Shown here: positions 1 through 6,038 of the stretch, in pieces
How positions within the stretch are numbered: position 1 is the first letter of the stretch
Layout: the number at the start of each line of letters is the position of its first letter
Source: Bacteroidota bacterium
GTDB taxonomy: Bacteria > Bacteroidota > Bacteroidia > Flavobacteriales > Flavobacteriaceae
DNA: 6,734 nucleotides
Assembly: GCA_024280815.1 (NCBI GenBank)
Contig: JAJRPL010000354.1
Location: 1-6,734, forward strand
Direction of reading: 5' to 3'
Made by a program: the position numbers and the translations under genes
The notes under the pieces: generated by a model
Seen by the model: the letters and a program-made list of their open reading frames with translations, nothing else
Database searches by the model: none
What the model was told of the DNA's origin: nothing

Positions 1-292
1 ACAAATAGTAAGAATGCAAGAAGAAATAGGTACTGGAGGTGGTGGATTCCGATTTATATACGGAGCATTTTTACAAGAAGCAGCGGTGATATTAAAGAAT
101 GATAAATTAAAAGAACTGTCTACTGAAATTACTGAAATAGGGAATTCTTGGCGAGATTTTGCTGTAGATGCTTCTCGTATTTATAAAAATAGAAGTTCAG
201 AATTAGATGCTTATAACAAAGTAGCTGATCAATTGGTGGCCTTGTCAAATAGAGAAGAAGCTTTTTTTAAAAAATTAAGAAAGGCGATATGA
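1..292 (+). CDS. BtrH/DUF4872-like protein, C-terminal part (5' end outside window)
   Basis: The reading frame is open from the left edge (first full codon at base 2) to a TGA at 290-292, so about 97 residues of a longer protein are present. The Met codon at base 14 is internal rather than a start, because the frame runs on upstream and the segment just after it (EIGTGGGGFRFIYGAFLQEA) resembles the conserved core of the DUF4872 domain found behind a BtrH N-terminal domain. The remainder is a charged, mostly helical tail. BtrH itself moves an acyl group from an acyl carrier protein to an amino sugar in butirosin biosynthesis. The catalytic half would lie outside the window, so activity cannot be judged here. 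The stop overlaps the ATG of the ABC ATPase (ATGA), which suggests a shared operon. In this setting an acyl transfer onto the pigment's alcohol partner is plausible but inferred. Family assignment is from memory of the motif. Confidence 0.7.
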   Translation, partial: QIVRMQEEIGTGGGGFRFIYGAFLQEAAVILKNDKLKELSTEITEIGNSWRDFAVDASRIYKNRSSELDAYNKVADQLVALSNREEAFFKKLRKAI

Positions 293-1044
293 ATGCACCA
301 GTAATCCATATTGATAATGTATCTAAAAAATACAAAAATGCAGATTTTTTCTCTATAGATCAATTGACGCTAGAAATTACTCAAGGTGAAATTTATGGAT
401 TGTTAGGCCCAAACGGAGCCGGAAAAACAACCTTGATTTCTATGCTCTGCGGATTGCTAAAACCAACATCTGGTCAACTTGAAATCAACGGAATGTCTTT
501 TAAAAAGGATGCAAAAAAAATAAAGCAAGCTATTGGAGTTGTACCTCAAGAATATGCGTTGTATCCTACCTTAACGGCTTATGAAAATCTAATGTATTTC
601 GGAGCAATGTATGGTCTGTCTGGTGAAGATTTAAAAAGCAATGTTACCGAAAGTCTAGCCTATTTAGGCTTAGAAAAATTTGCTCATAAAAAAATTGATA
701 CCTTTTCAGGAGGTATGAAACGTAGAGTGAATTTAATTGCAGGAATTTTACATCAACCTAAAATATTATTTTTAGATGAACCTACGGTTGGCGTTGATGT
801 GCAATCAAAAAATGTAATTATTGAACATTTAAAAATGCTCAATAAAAACGGTACTACAATTATTTATACCTCTCATCATTTAACAGAAGCACAAAATTTT
901 TGTACCCAAGTTGCTATTATAGATCAAGGTGTTATTATTTCTACAGGTACACCAGAAGTACTCATTGAAAACACCGAAGGGGCTCGTAATTTAGAAGAAG
1001 TTTTTATTAAATTAACAGGTTCAGCACTTAGAGATTATGCGTAA
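289..1044 (+). CDS. ABC transporter ATP-binding protein
   Basis: This is a 251-residue nucleotide-binding subunit of an ABC exporter, expected on the cytoplasmic face of the inner membrane. All core motifs are visible: Walker A GPNGAGKT at residues 40-47, Q-loop Gln87, signature FSGGMKRR at 139-146, Walker B ILFLDEP at 159-165, D-loop around 167-170 and the switch histidine at 196 in YTSHH. Length and the FSGGM signature fit the CcmA/DrrA-like drug and lipid exporter group that pairs with ABC-2 permeases. The ATG overlaps the preceding TGA by four bases, and the gene's end overlaps the permease start by eight bases, so the permease is its obvious partner. Substrate cannot be read from this subunit. 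The surrounding polyketide-type genes suggest a lipid-like pigment or its precursor. The ATPase activity is expected to be intact. Confidence 0.96.
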   Translation: MNAPVIHIDNVSKKYKNADFFSIDQLTLEITQGEIYGLLGPNGAGKTTLISMLCGLLKPTSGQLEINGMSFKKDAKKIKQAIGVVPQEYALYPTLTAYENLMYFGAMYGLSGEDLKSNVTESLAYLGLEKFAHKKIDTFSGGMKRRVNLIAGILHQPKILFLDEPTVGVDVQSKNVIIEHLKMLNKNGTTIIYTSHHLTEAQNFCTQVAIIDQGVIISTGTPEVLIENTEGARNLEEVFIKLTGSALRDYA

Positions 1045-2320
1045 GTTACTAAGCTCTACATATAAAGAATTATTATTACTGTCAAGAGATATGGGTGGTT
1101 TGGTAATACTTTTTGTAATGCCTTTGGTGTTGATAATTACCATAACATTAATTCAAGATGGATCTTTTAAAACCATTAATAATACTAAAATTCCTATTCT
1201 TTTTGTTGATAATGATAAAGGTGATATTTCTGATAAAATTTTTGACAACCTTAATAAAAGTGACGCTTTTGAAATTGTAACCCAACAAGATGACGTAACT
1301 ATAACAGAAGCATCTGCAAAGTCTTCGGTCTTAAAAGGTAACTACCAGTTAGCGGTTGTTATTCCTAAGAATTTAAGCTCAGATTTACAAAAAAAAGTAG
1401 ATCAAAATGTTTCTAATATACTAAGTGAGTTAGGTGTTGAAGAAGATACTATTATAAGTAATGAACCAATTCAAGCTAAAGAAATCAAGTTGTATTTTGA
1501 TCCTGCTGTTCAAAAAACATTTAAAAATGCAGTGATAAATAACATAGATAAAATGATATCTAAAATAGAATCAAAATCTATTTATGAAGCTTTTCAAGAA
1601 GAGTTAAGTGATGACCCTAGTGATAATTCGTTGTTGGAAGAAAGTAATTTTGTTTCCTTTAAAGAAATTAATCCTAAGGAAGGAGAGTTGGCTATCATTC
1701 CAAATTCAACACAACATAATGTGCCCGCATGGACGTTGTTTGCTATATTTTTTATAGTCATTCCTTTATCCATCAATATTGTAAAAGAAAAAAATCAAGG
1801 TACTTTTGTGCGTTTACGTACAAATCCTGTATCCTATTTAACAGTTTTGGGTGGTAAAATTGTTACTTATTTAATGGTTTGTTTATTACAATTTTTATTG
1901 ATGTTAGCAGTTGGAGTTTATGTATTACCTTTATTAGATTTACCAGCTTTACAGGTTGGTTCTAATTTTATTACCTTATTTGTAGTTGCATTCTTTTCAG
2001 GATTAGCAGCCATAGGCTTCGGGATTTTATTAGGTACTTTATCAACTACACCAGAGCAATCAGCTCCTTTCGGTGCAACATCAGTGGTGATTTTAGCAGC
2101 CATTGGCGGTGTGTGGGTTCCCGTATTTTTAATGCCTAGATTTATGCAACTGGTTTCAAATATATCACCTATGAATTGGGGTTTGAATGCCTTTTATGAT
2201 GTGTTTTTAAGGCAAGGCGGACTCAAAGAAGTTTTACCTGAAATAGGAATGTTGTTATTGTTTTTTATAATTACAGTCGCTATTTCAGTAATTTATGACA
2301 AAAAGAAAAGAGCAGTATGA
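1037..2320 (+). CDS. ABC-2 type transporter permease
   Basis: This 427-residue membrane protein has the architecture of ABC-2 type permeases: one N-terminal membrane segment (about residues 21-40), a large soluble extracytoplasmic domain (about 41-228) and then roughly five hydrophobic segments (about 229-249, 271-298, 310-335, 345-368 and 402-420). The cytoplasmic stretch after the second segment (KEKNQGTFVRLRTNPVS) and the late SPMNWGLNAFYDVF motif are typical of this family. The soluble domain is rich in Asp, Glu and Lys, including an acidic stretch near 186-202. The protein ends with a basic KKKRA tail, consistent with a cytoplasmic C-terminus. It starts inside the last codons of the ATPase gene (eight-base overlap) and its stop overlaps the next start (ATGA). 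It is inferred to form the export channel with the upstream ATPase; the cargo is unknown, most likely the cluster's lipid-like product. Confidence 0.94.
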   Translation: MRKLLSSTYKELLLLSRDMGGLVILFVMPLVLIITITLIQDGSFKTINNTKIPILFVDNDKGDISDKIFDNLNKSDAFEIVTQQDDVTITEASAKSSVLKGNYQLAVVIPKNLSSDLQKKVDQNVSNILSELGVEEDTIISNEPIQAKEIKLYFDPAVQKTFKNAVINNIDKMISKIESKSIYEAFQEELSDDPSDNSLLEESNFVSFKEINPKEGELAIIPNSTQHNVPAWTLFAIFFIVIPLSINIVKEKNQGTFVRLRTNPVSYLTVLGGKIVTYLMVCLLQFLLMLAVGVYVLPLLDLPALQVGSNFITLFVVAFFSGLAAIGFGILLGTLSTTPEQSAPFGATSVVILAAIGGVWVPVFLMPRFMQLVSNISPMNWGLNAFYDVFLRQGGLKEVLPEIGMLLLFFIITVAISVIYDKKKRAV

Positions 2321-2736
2321 ATACTATAAGTTTTACATCAGAAATAAGAGTACGGTTTAATGAGACTGATCCTTTAGGTATTGTTTGGCATGGCCATTAT
2401 ATTAGTTATTTTGAAGATGGTAGAGAAGCATTTGGTAGAGAACATGGCATCTCGTATTTAGACGTACAGTCTCACGGATTTGTAACGCCAATTATTAAAT
2501 CTACTTGTGAGCATAAATTACCTTTAAGATATGGTGATATTGCAAAAATTGAAACGACCTACATTGATTCACCAGCTGCAAAAATGATTTTTAGATATAA
2601 AATATACAACCCACAAGATGAATTGGTTTGTACAGGCGAAACCATTCAAGTTTTTGTTGATGATATTGGTGATTTATCGTTGACTTCGCCTCATTTTTTT
2701 GAGGATTGGAAACGAAAAGTTGGATTGGTAAAATAA
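2317..2736 (+). CDS. Acyl-CoA/acyl-ACP thioesterase, hotdog fold (4HBT/YbgC-like)
   Basis: This 139-residue protein has the usual length of a single hotdog domain. The N-terminal motif RVRFNETDPLGIVWHGHYIS (residues 11-30) is diagnostic of the 4-hydroxybenzoyl-CoA thioesterase/YbgC group. Asp18 occupies the position of the catalytic carboxylate, and the WHGHY stretch at 24-28 belongs to the central helix entry. The family hydrolyses acyl thioesters of CoA or ACP. In aryl-polyene and flexirubin clusters such a thioesterase is usually present beside the ketosynthases and is thought to release or proofread chains. Its ATG overlaps the permease stop by four bases, and its TAA shares one base with the ATG of the ketosynthase behind it, so it is likely translated with both. 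Physiological substrate is inferred from context only. Confidence 0.9.
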   Translation: MNTISFTSEIRVRFNETDPLGIVWHGHYISYFEDGREAFGREHGISYLDVQSHGFVTPIIKSTCEHKLPLRYGDIAKIETTYIDSPAAKMIFRYKIYNPQDELVCTGETIQVFVDDIGDLSLTSPHFFEDWKRKVGLVK

Positions 2737-3887
2737 TGAAACAAATATTTATAACATATAATAATATAATTTCAAGCTTAGGTTTTGATACGATTTCTAA
2801 TATTGAAAATGTTTCAAATGGAGTATCTGGTATTAAAAAGATTGATGATGATAATTTATTGCAACAACCATTTTATTCTTCTTTAATTGATACTGTAAAA
2901 CTAGATGTTGCTTTTCAAAACATAGGAGATATAACGGCATATACACGTTTAGAAAAAATGATGATTCTGTCATTGAAAGATGTGATAAGTCAGTCTAATA
3001 TTCCTTTAGATGCTAAAACAGGATTCATAATTTCAACTACCAAAGGTAATGTAGATACGCTAGATGAGAATTCGTCATTTCCAAAAGAAAGAGCCTATTT
3101 GTCCGAATTAGGAAAGCAAATTCAGCAATTTTTAAGCATTCAAAATGAGGCTGTTATAGTTTCTAATGCATGTGTTTCTGGTGTCATGGCAGTTTCTATT
3201 TCCAAAAGAATGATAGAAAGTAAGCTTTATGAGCATGTTTTGATTGTGAGTGGTGATGTGGTTTCTGAATTTATTTTGTCTGGCTTTCAATCGTTTCAAG
3301 CTCTTAGTGATGCTCCGTGTAAGCCATTTTCAAAAAACAGAACAGGTATTACTATTGGTGAGGCTGCAGCTTCTGTTTTGGTAACATCAAATGAAAATTA
3401 TTTAAGTAAAGACGCTGTACAAATTTTAGGCGATGCTTCTCATAATGATGCCAATCATATTTCAGGCCCGTCAAGAACAGGTGAAGGCTTAGTACGAAGT
3501 ATGAAATCTGCATTCAAAGAAGCGAATATAGAAACGCAACAAATTGATTATGTATCGCTTCATGGTACAGCTACCAATTATAATGATGAAATGGAAGCAA
3601 TTGCGTTAAATAGAATGCATTTAGAAAAAGTACCTGTGAATAGTTTAAAAGGATATTACGGGCATACACTAGGTGCTTCAGGCTTGTTAGAAACCATTGT
3701 AGGTATGCAATCGTTGTATAACAATTGCTTGTATCCTTCTTATGGTTTTGATGAATTGGGAGTTTCTCAATCTATCAATATTATTGAAAAAACCAAAAAG
3801 AAAGAATTAACTGTATTTTTAAAAACTGCCTCAGGTTTTGGAGGTAGTAATACAGCCGTAATATTTAAAAAAAATAAAAATAAATAA
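2736..3887 (+). CDS. Beta-ketoacyl-ACP synthase (FabF-like ketosynthase), complete
   Basis: This 383-residue condensing enzyme of the thiolase fold joins an acyl chain to malonyl-ACP. The Cys-His-His catalytic set is intact: Cys146 in SNACVSG, His276 in LHGTAT and His310 in KGYYGHTLGASG, with the Lys305 that commonly precedes it and the glycine-rich SGFGGSN at 366-372. I chose the ATG at 2736 because it shares its first base with the preceding TAA (TAATG) and gives the N-terminus MKQIFITYNNIISSLG, matching the usual first strand of FabF-like enzymes. A TTG 30 bases upstream would add ten residues that do not fit the family. The protein is somewhat shorter than a housekeeping FabF (about 410 residues), and its active-site segment (NACVSG) departs from the common TACSSG form, which points to a specialised synthase. 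It probably elongates the polyene chain, perhaps with the half-size ketosynthase-like protein downstream. Confidence 0.93.
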   Translation: MKQIFITYNNIISSLGFDTISNIENVSNGVSGIKKIDDDNLLQQPFYSSLIDTVKLDVAFQNIGDITAYTRLEKMMILSLKDVISQSNIPLDAKTGFIISTTKGNVDTLDENSSFPKERAYLSELGKQIQQFLSIQNEAVIVSNACVSGVMAVSISKRMIESKLYEHVLIVSGDVVSEFILSGFQSFQALSDAPCKPFSKNRTGITIGEAAASVLVTSNENYLSKDAVQILGDASHNDANHISGPSRTGEGLVRSMKSAFKEANIETQQIDYVSLHGTATNYNDEMEAIALNRMHLEKVPVNSLKGYYGHTLGASGLLETIVGMQSLYNNCLYPSYGFDELGVSQSINIIEKTKKKELTVFLKTASGFGGSNTAVIFKKNKNK

Positions 3888-3910
3888 GGGTAAAATATTT
3901 ATTATTCTGT

Positions 3911-3918
3911 TAAATTTG
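3911..3918 (+). promoter_or_regulatory. Possible Bacteroidota-type -7 promoter element
   Basis: TAAATTTG matches the TAnnTTTG consensus described for Bacteroidota sigma factor promoters, and it lies in the 54-base gap before the methyltransferase. It would place transcription start about 17 bases before the ATG at 3942. No convincing TTG or TTTG -33 element is visible at the expected distance upstream, and the match is short in AT-rich DNA, so this is only a candidate. If real, it would allow the methyltransferase, half ketosynthase and ACP to be expressed separately from the upstream genes. Confidence 0.25.
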
Positions 3919-3941
3919 TAAAACCTATAACCAAATTAAAT

Positions 3942-5006
3942 ATGTCAATAAAATCATTAAAAGCTATTGATGCTTTAGAAGCAGCCCAAAGAATAGCTTT
4001 TGCTCCATTTGTATTCCAAACTACTGTGGCACTTAGAAAATTAGGTGTTTTAGATATTATCTTTTCAAGAAGAAAAAAAGGTGGTATTTCAACAGATGAA
4101 ATTGCAGAAGAATTGTCAATTAGCAAATATGGTATTGGTGTTTTGTTAGAAATTGCAGGAAGTTCTGATATCGTTTTTAAAAATGATGAAGGTAATTATG
4201 AAATTACTAAAGTAGGTTATTTTCTAAATGCTCATGAAACCGTTAATGTAAATATGAACTTTACCAATGAAGTTTGTTACAAAGGTTTGTTTCATTTAGA
4301 AGAAGCAATAAAAACAGGAGAACCATCAGGTTTAAAAGAATTAGGAGATTGGAACACTATCTATGAAGGCCTATCCGTTTTACCTCCAGAAATAAAAAAA
4401 TCTTGGTTTGAGTTTGATCATCATTATTCTGATGGAGTTTTTAATGATGCTTTAGAAATTGTTTTTAAGAAGCATCCAAAAACAATATTTGACATTGGTG
4501 GTAATACAGGTAAATTCGCATTGAGTGCTTGTAAGTATAGCGATGAGGTGAATATAAAAATAATTGATTTACCAGGGCAATTAAATGTGGCATTAAGTAA
4601 TATTAAAAATGCAGGCTTTGAGAATAGAGTTTCAGGTTTTGAAATAGATTGGTTGTCAAAAGAAAAATTAGAAATTCCTACAGGTGCCAATACCATTTGG
4701 ATGAGTCAATTTTTAGACTGTTTTTCTGAAAAAGAAATACTAAAAATACTAACAACAGCTGTTCAATCAATGGATGATGATACAGAGTTGATGATTATGG
4801 AAACGTTTACTGACAGGCAAAAATTTGACAATGCAAAATTTATTTTAGAAGCTACATCCTTATATTTTACGGTACTGGCTAACGGAAATAGTAAAATGTA
4901 TCCTGCAGAAGTATTTAAACAATTAATTAATAAAGCTGGGTTAGTACTTAAAGAAGATATTGCTGTTGGTGAGTATCATACAATATTCGTTTGTAGAAAA
5001 GCTTAA
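3942..5006 (+). CDS. SAM-dependent methyltransferase, O-methyltransferase family 2 type
   Basis: This 354-residue protein has a winged-helix dimerisation domain (about residues 15-95, with ISTDEIAEELSISKYGIGVL at 49-68) followed by a class I SAM-binding domain. Motif I is FDIGGNTGKFAL at 183-194, and Asp209 in IIDLPGQ is the expected acidic residue that contacts the SAM ribose. The layout and length match the plant/bacterial O-methyltransferase family 2. The segment where the family normally has the catalytic histidine (LHDW) reads FLDCF at 257-261, so the histidine appears to be replaced by Asp259. That argues against simple base-assisted O-methylation, and C-methylation of a phenolic ring is one possible alternative. 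Flexirubins and several aryl polyenes carry a ring methyl ortho to the phenol, which would fit. It follows a 54-base gap and precedes the half ketosynthase by six bases. No Shine-Dalgarno sequence is seen. Family confident, reaction inferred. Confidence 0.88.
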   Translation: MSIKSLKAIDALEAAQRIAFAPFVFQTTVALRKLGVLDIIFSRRKKGGISTDEIAEELSISKYGIGVLLEIAGSSDIVFKNDEGNYEITKVGYFLNAHETVNVNMNFTNEVCYKGLFHLEEAIKTGEPSGLKELGDWNTIYEGLSVLPPEIKKSWFEFDHHYSDGVFNDALEIVFKKHPKTIFDIGGNTGKFALSACKYSDEVNIKIIDLPGQLNVALSNIKNAGFENRVSGFEIDWLSKEKLEIPTGANTIWMSQFLDCFSEKEILKILTTAVQSMDDDTELMIMETFTDRQKFDNAKFILEATSLYFTVLANGNSKMYPAEVFKQLINKAGLVLKEDIAVGEYHTIFVCRKA

Positions 5007-5012
5007 AACAAA

Positions 5013-5624
5013 TTGGATACTCAATACTACATAAAAAGTTATTGTAAAATTAAAGAGGCTCATGTCACTTTTAATAATAACATAGTTTTTGAGGATGACG
5101 CTAAGGATCTAAAATCTTTTTTAAAAAATATATACAAACACTTAGCGTTAAAATATGCTAAGTTTTTTAAAATGGATAATTTAAGTAAATTGGCTTTTTT
5201 AGGTGCTGAATTGTTACTTCAAGATGATGAAAAGGATACAGATAGAGATATTGCAATAGTGTTGTCAAATAGAGCCTCAAGTTTAGAAACAGACAGAAAA
5301 CATCAAGAGGCTATTCAAGATAAAGAAAAATATTACCCAAGTCCTGCTATATTTGTGTATACATTACCAAATATTGCTGTCGGAGAGATAAGTATTAGGC
5401 ATCAATTAAAGAGTGAAAATGCTTTTTTTGTTTTTGATACTTTTAATGCAGAATTTTTGTGTAATTATGCAACAGTATTACTTGAGAAGAATAAAGCAGA
5501 AAGTGTACTTTGCGGATGGGTAGATGTTGATGGAGAAAATTATGATGGCTTTATGTATCTTGTTTCCCGTAAAGGAAAAATAAAACATACTATAAAAGAA
5601 TTAACCAATTTATATCAAAATTAA
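5013..5624 (+). CDS. Half-size beta-ketoacyl synthase-like protein (chain length factor type), TTG start
   Basis: This 203-residue protein resembles only the N-terminal half of a ketosynthase. The recognisable part is SPAIFVYTLPNIAVGEISIRH at residues 110-130, matching the segment just before the active site in ketosynthases and chain length factors. The place where the nucleophilic cysteine should follow reads VFDTFNAEF (140-148) with no cysteine, and the C-terminal half with the two histidines is missing, so it cannot condense by itself. Short proteins of this kind (ketoacyl-synt_2 type) recur in aryl-polyene and flexirubin clusters and probably act as partners that shape chain length. The start is TTG: the preceding methyltransferase stop is in the same frame nine bases upstream, and the next ATG (5172) would remove 53 residues, including the YIKSY segment near the N-terminus. 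Its stop lies nine bases before the ACP gene. Confidence 0.8.
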   Translation: MDTQYYIKSYCKIKEAHVTFNNNIVFEDDAKDLKSFLKNIYKHLALKYAKFFKMDNLSKLAFLGAELLLQDDEKDTDRDIAIVLSNRASSLETDRKHQEAIQDKEKYYPSPAIFVYTLPNIAVGEISIRHQLKSENAFFVFDTFNAEFLCNYATVLLEKNKAESVLCGWVDVDGENYDGFMYLVSRKGKIKHTIKELTNLYQN

Positions 5625-5630
5625 AAGGAA
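5623..5630 (+). promoter_or_regulatory. Ribosome binding site for the acyl carrier protein
   Basis: AAAAGGAA lies just before the ACP start codon, with the purine core AGGA four bases from the ATG at 5634, and overlaps the stop of the preceding gene. It is noted because other starts in the window lack a recognisable Shine-Dalgarno sequence, as is common in Bacteroidota. It may support the higher expression that a carrier protein needs. The spacing is a little short, so its strength is uncertain. Confidence 0.4.
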
Positions 5631-5633
5631 TAG

Positions 5634-5888
5634 ATGGAAGAATTAAAATTAGAATTAAAAAACAAGATTATAGAAAACTTAAACTTAGAAGATGTTTCAA
5701 TTGATGAAATAGGTGATAACGATCCGCTTTTCGGAGACGGATTAGGACTAGATTCTATTGATGCATTAGAACTTATAGTGATGTTAGATAAAGATTACGG
5801 TATCAAATTGTTAGACCCTAAAGAGGGAAAGAAAATATTCGAATCTATTGAGGTGATGGCTACTTATATTGCTGAACATAGAAAATAA
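5634..5888 (+). CDS. Acyl carrier protein
   Basis: This small, acidic, 84-residue protein has the full length of a type II acyl carrier protein. Ser41 in GLDSIDALEL is the site for the 4'-phosphopantetheine arm. The helix II sequence IDALELIVMLDKDYGI and the later EGKKIFESIEVMATYIAEH fit the four-helix ACP fold. It carries the growing chain as a thioester between the ketosynthases of the cluster in the cytoplasm. It sits directly after the half ketosynthase (nine-base gap) and before a non-coding gap leading to another ketosynthase. Aryl-polyene clusters often have two ACPs; only this one is in the window. A role in the cluster's own type II polyketide-like pathway rather than general fatty acid synthesis is inferred from its neighbours. 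Confidence 0.93.
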   Translation: MEELKLELKNKIIENLNLEDVSIDEIGDNDPLFGDGLGLDSIDALELIVMLDKDYGIKLLDPKEGKKIFESIEVMATYIAEHRK

Positions 5889-5903
5889 ATGAATCTTTTT
5901 TTG

Positions 5904-5920
5904 GCAGACGAATAGTCTGC
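5904..5920 (+). repeat. Short perfect inverted repeat (6-base stem, 5-base loop)
   Basis: GCAGAC and GTCTGC flank the loop GAATA, giving a compact hairpin 16 bases after the ACP stop. It could slow or partly stop transcription after the ACP gene, but the T-run lies before the stem (5896-5902) and not directly after it, so it is not a classical intrinsic terminator on either strand. It may also be one end of a small dispersed repeat that fills this gap. Confidence 0.5.
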
Positions 5921-5953
5921 TTCGTGGAATTTTCTTAACATTATTTTAGAAAT

Positions 5954-5983
5954 TTTCACTAAAAATTGTGAGAATTAGTGAAA
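5954..5983 (+). repeat. Inverted repeat with 9-base arms
   Basis: TTTCACTAA (5954-5962) and TTAGTGAAA (5975-5983) are perfect reverse complements separated by 12 bases. The right arm overlaps a run of 9-base units at 5964-5990. The structure could be an RNA hairpin before the next ketosynthase gene, an operator, or part of a repeat element. Arms are AT-rich, so the RNA stem would be weak. Confidence 0.5.
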
Positions 5984-5990
5984 TTCGTGT
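5964..5990 (+). repeat. Short periodic repeat, three 9-base units (AATT..GTG type)
   Basis: Three consecutive 9-base units are seen: AATTGTGAG, AATTAGTGA and AATTCGTGT. The last two differ at two positions, and the first shares AATT followed by GTG one base earlier. A similar TTCGTGGAATTTT is present at 5921-5933. Strings of this AATTnGTG type are, from memory, scattered in intergenic DNA of many Bacteroidota. I cannot verify copies outside this window. Confidence 0.45.
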
Positions 5991-6038
5991 CAGAGATTTA
6001 TGATGTTAAATTGGTATAAGTATATATTCACCAAATAA

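Larger units (their letters stand above)
5889..6038. other. Non-coding gap between ACP and second ketosynthase
   Basis: This 150-base stretch breaks an otherwise tightly packed gene row. It holds two inverted repeats (5904-5920 and 5954-5983) and the short periodic repeat at 5964-5990. Only trivial ORFs are present, such as an eight-codon one starting at 5889. No tRNA-like cloverleaf, riboswitch core or clear promoter is recognised; the closest -7 match before the next gene, TAAATTGG near 6007, differs from TAnnTTTG at one base. It may contain a weak processing or regulatory point or an inserted repeat. Confidence 0.6.

Noticed and set aside
1594..2103. Minus-strand open frames opposite the permease
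   Set aside because: They are the reverse of transmembrane codons and are short. The + strand gene is complete and has clear family features.
2706..2735. Longer ketosynthase starting from a TTG at 2706
   Set aside because: The extra ten residues lie in the thioesterase gene and precede the usual first strand. The ATG at 2736 forms a TAATG junction and gives a family-like N-terminus.
3902..4126. Minus-strand open frame of 74 codons
   Set aside because: It lies opposite the start of the well supported methyltransferase, has no family-like motif, and is explained by AT-rich antisense codons.
4424..4696. Minus-strand open frame of 90 codons
   Set aside because: It is antisense to the SAM-binding domain of the methyltransferase, with low-complexity residues and no start context.
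5889..5915. Eight-codon ORF (MNLFLADE) after the ACP, possible leader peptide
   Set aside because: It has no run of regulatory codons and no paired attenuator hairpins, and this length is expected by chance.
5896..5933. Intrinsic terminator after the ACP gene
   Set aside because: The T-run precedes the stem instead of following it; downstream of the stem is TTCGTGG before a short T stretch, and the stem is only six bases.
5954..5990. CRISPR-like repeats
   Set aside because: The units are 9 bases long without spacers, which does not fit a CRISPR array.
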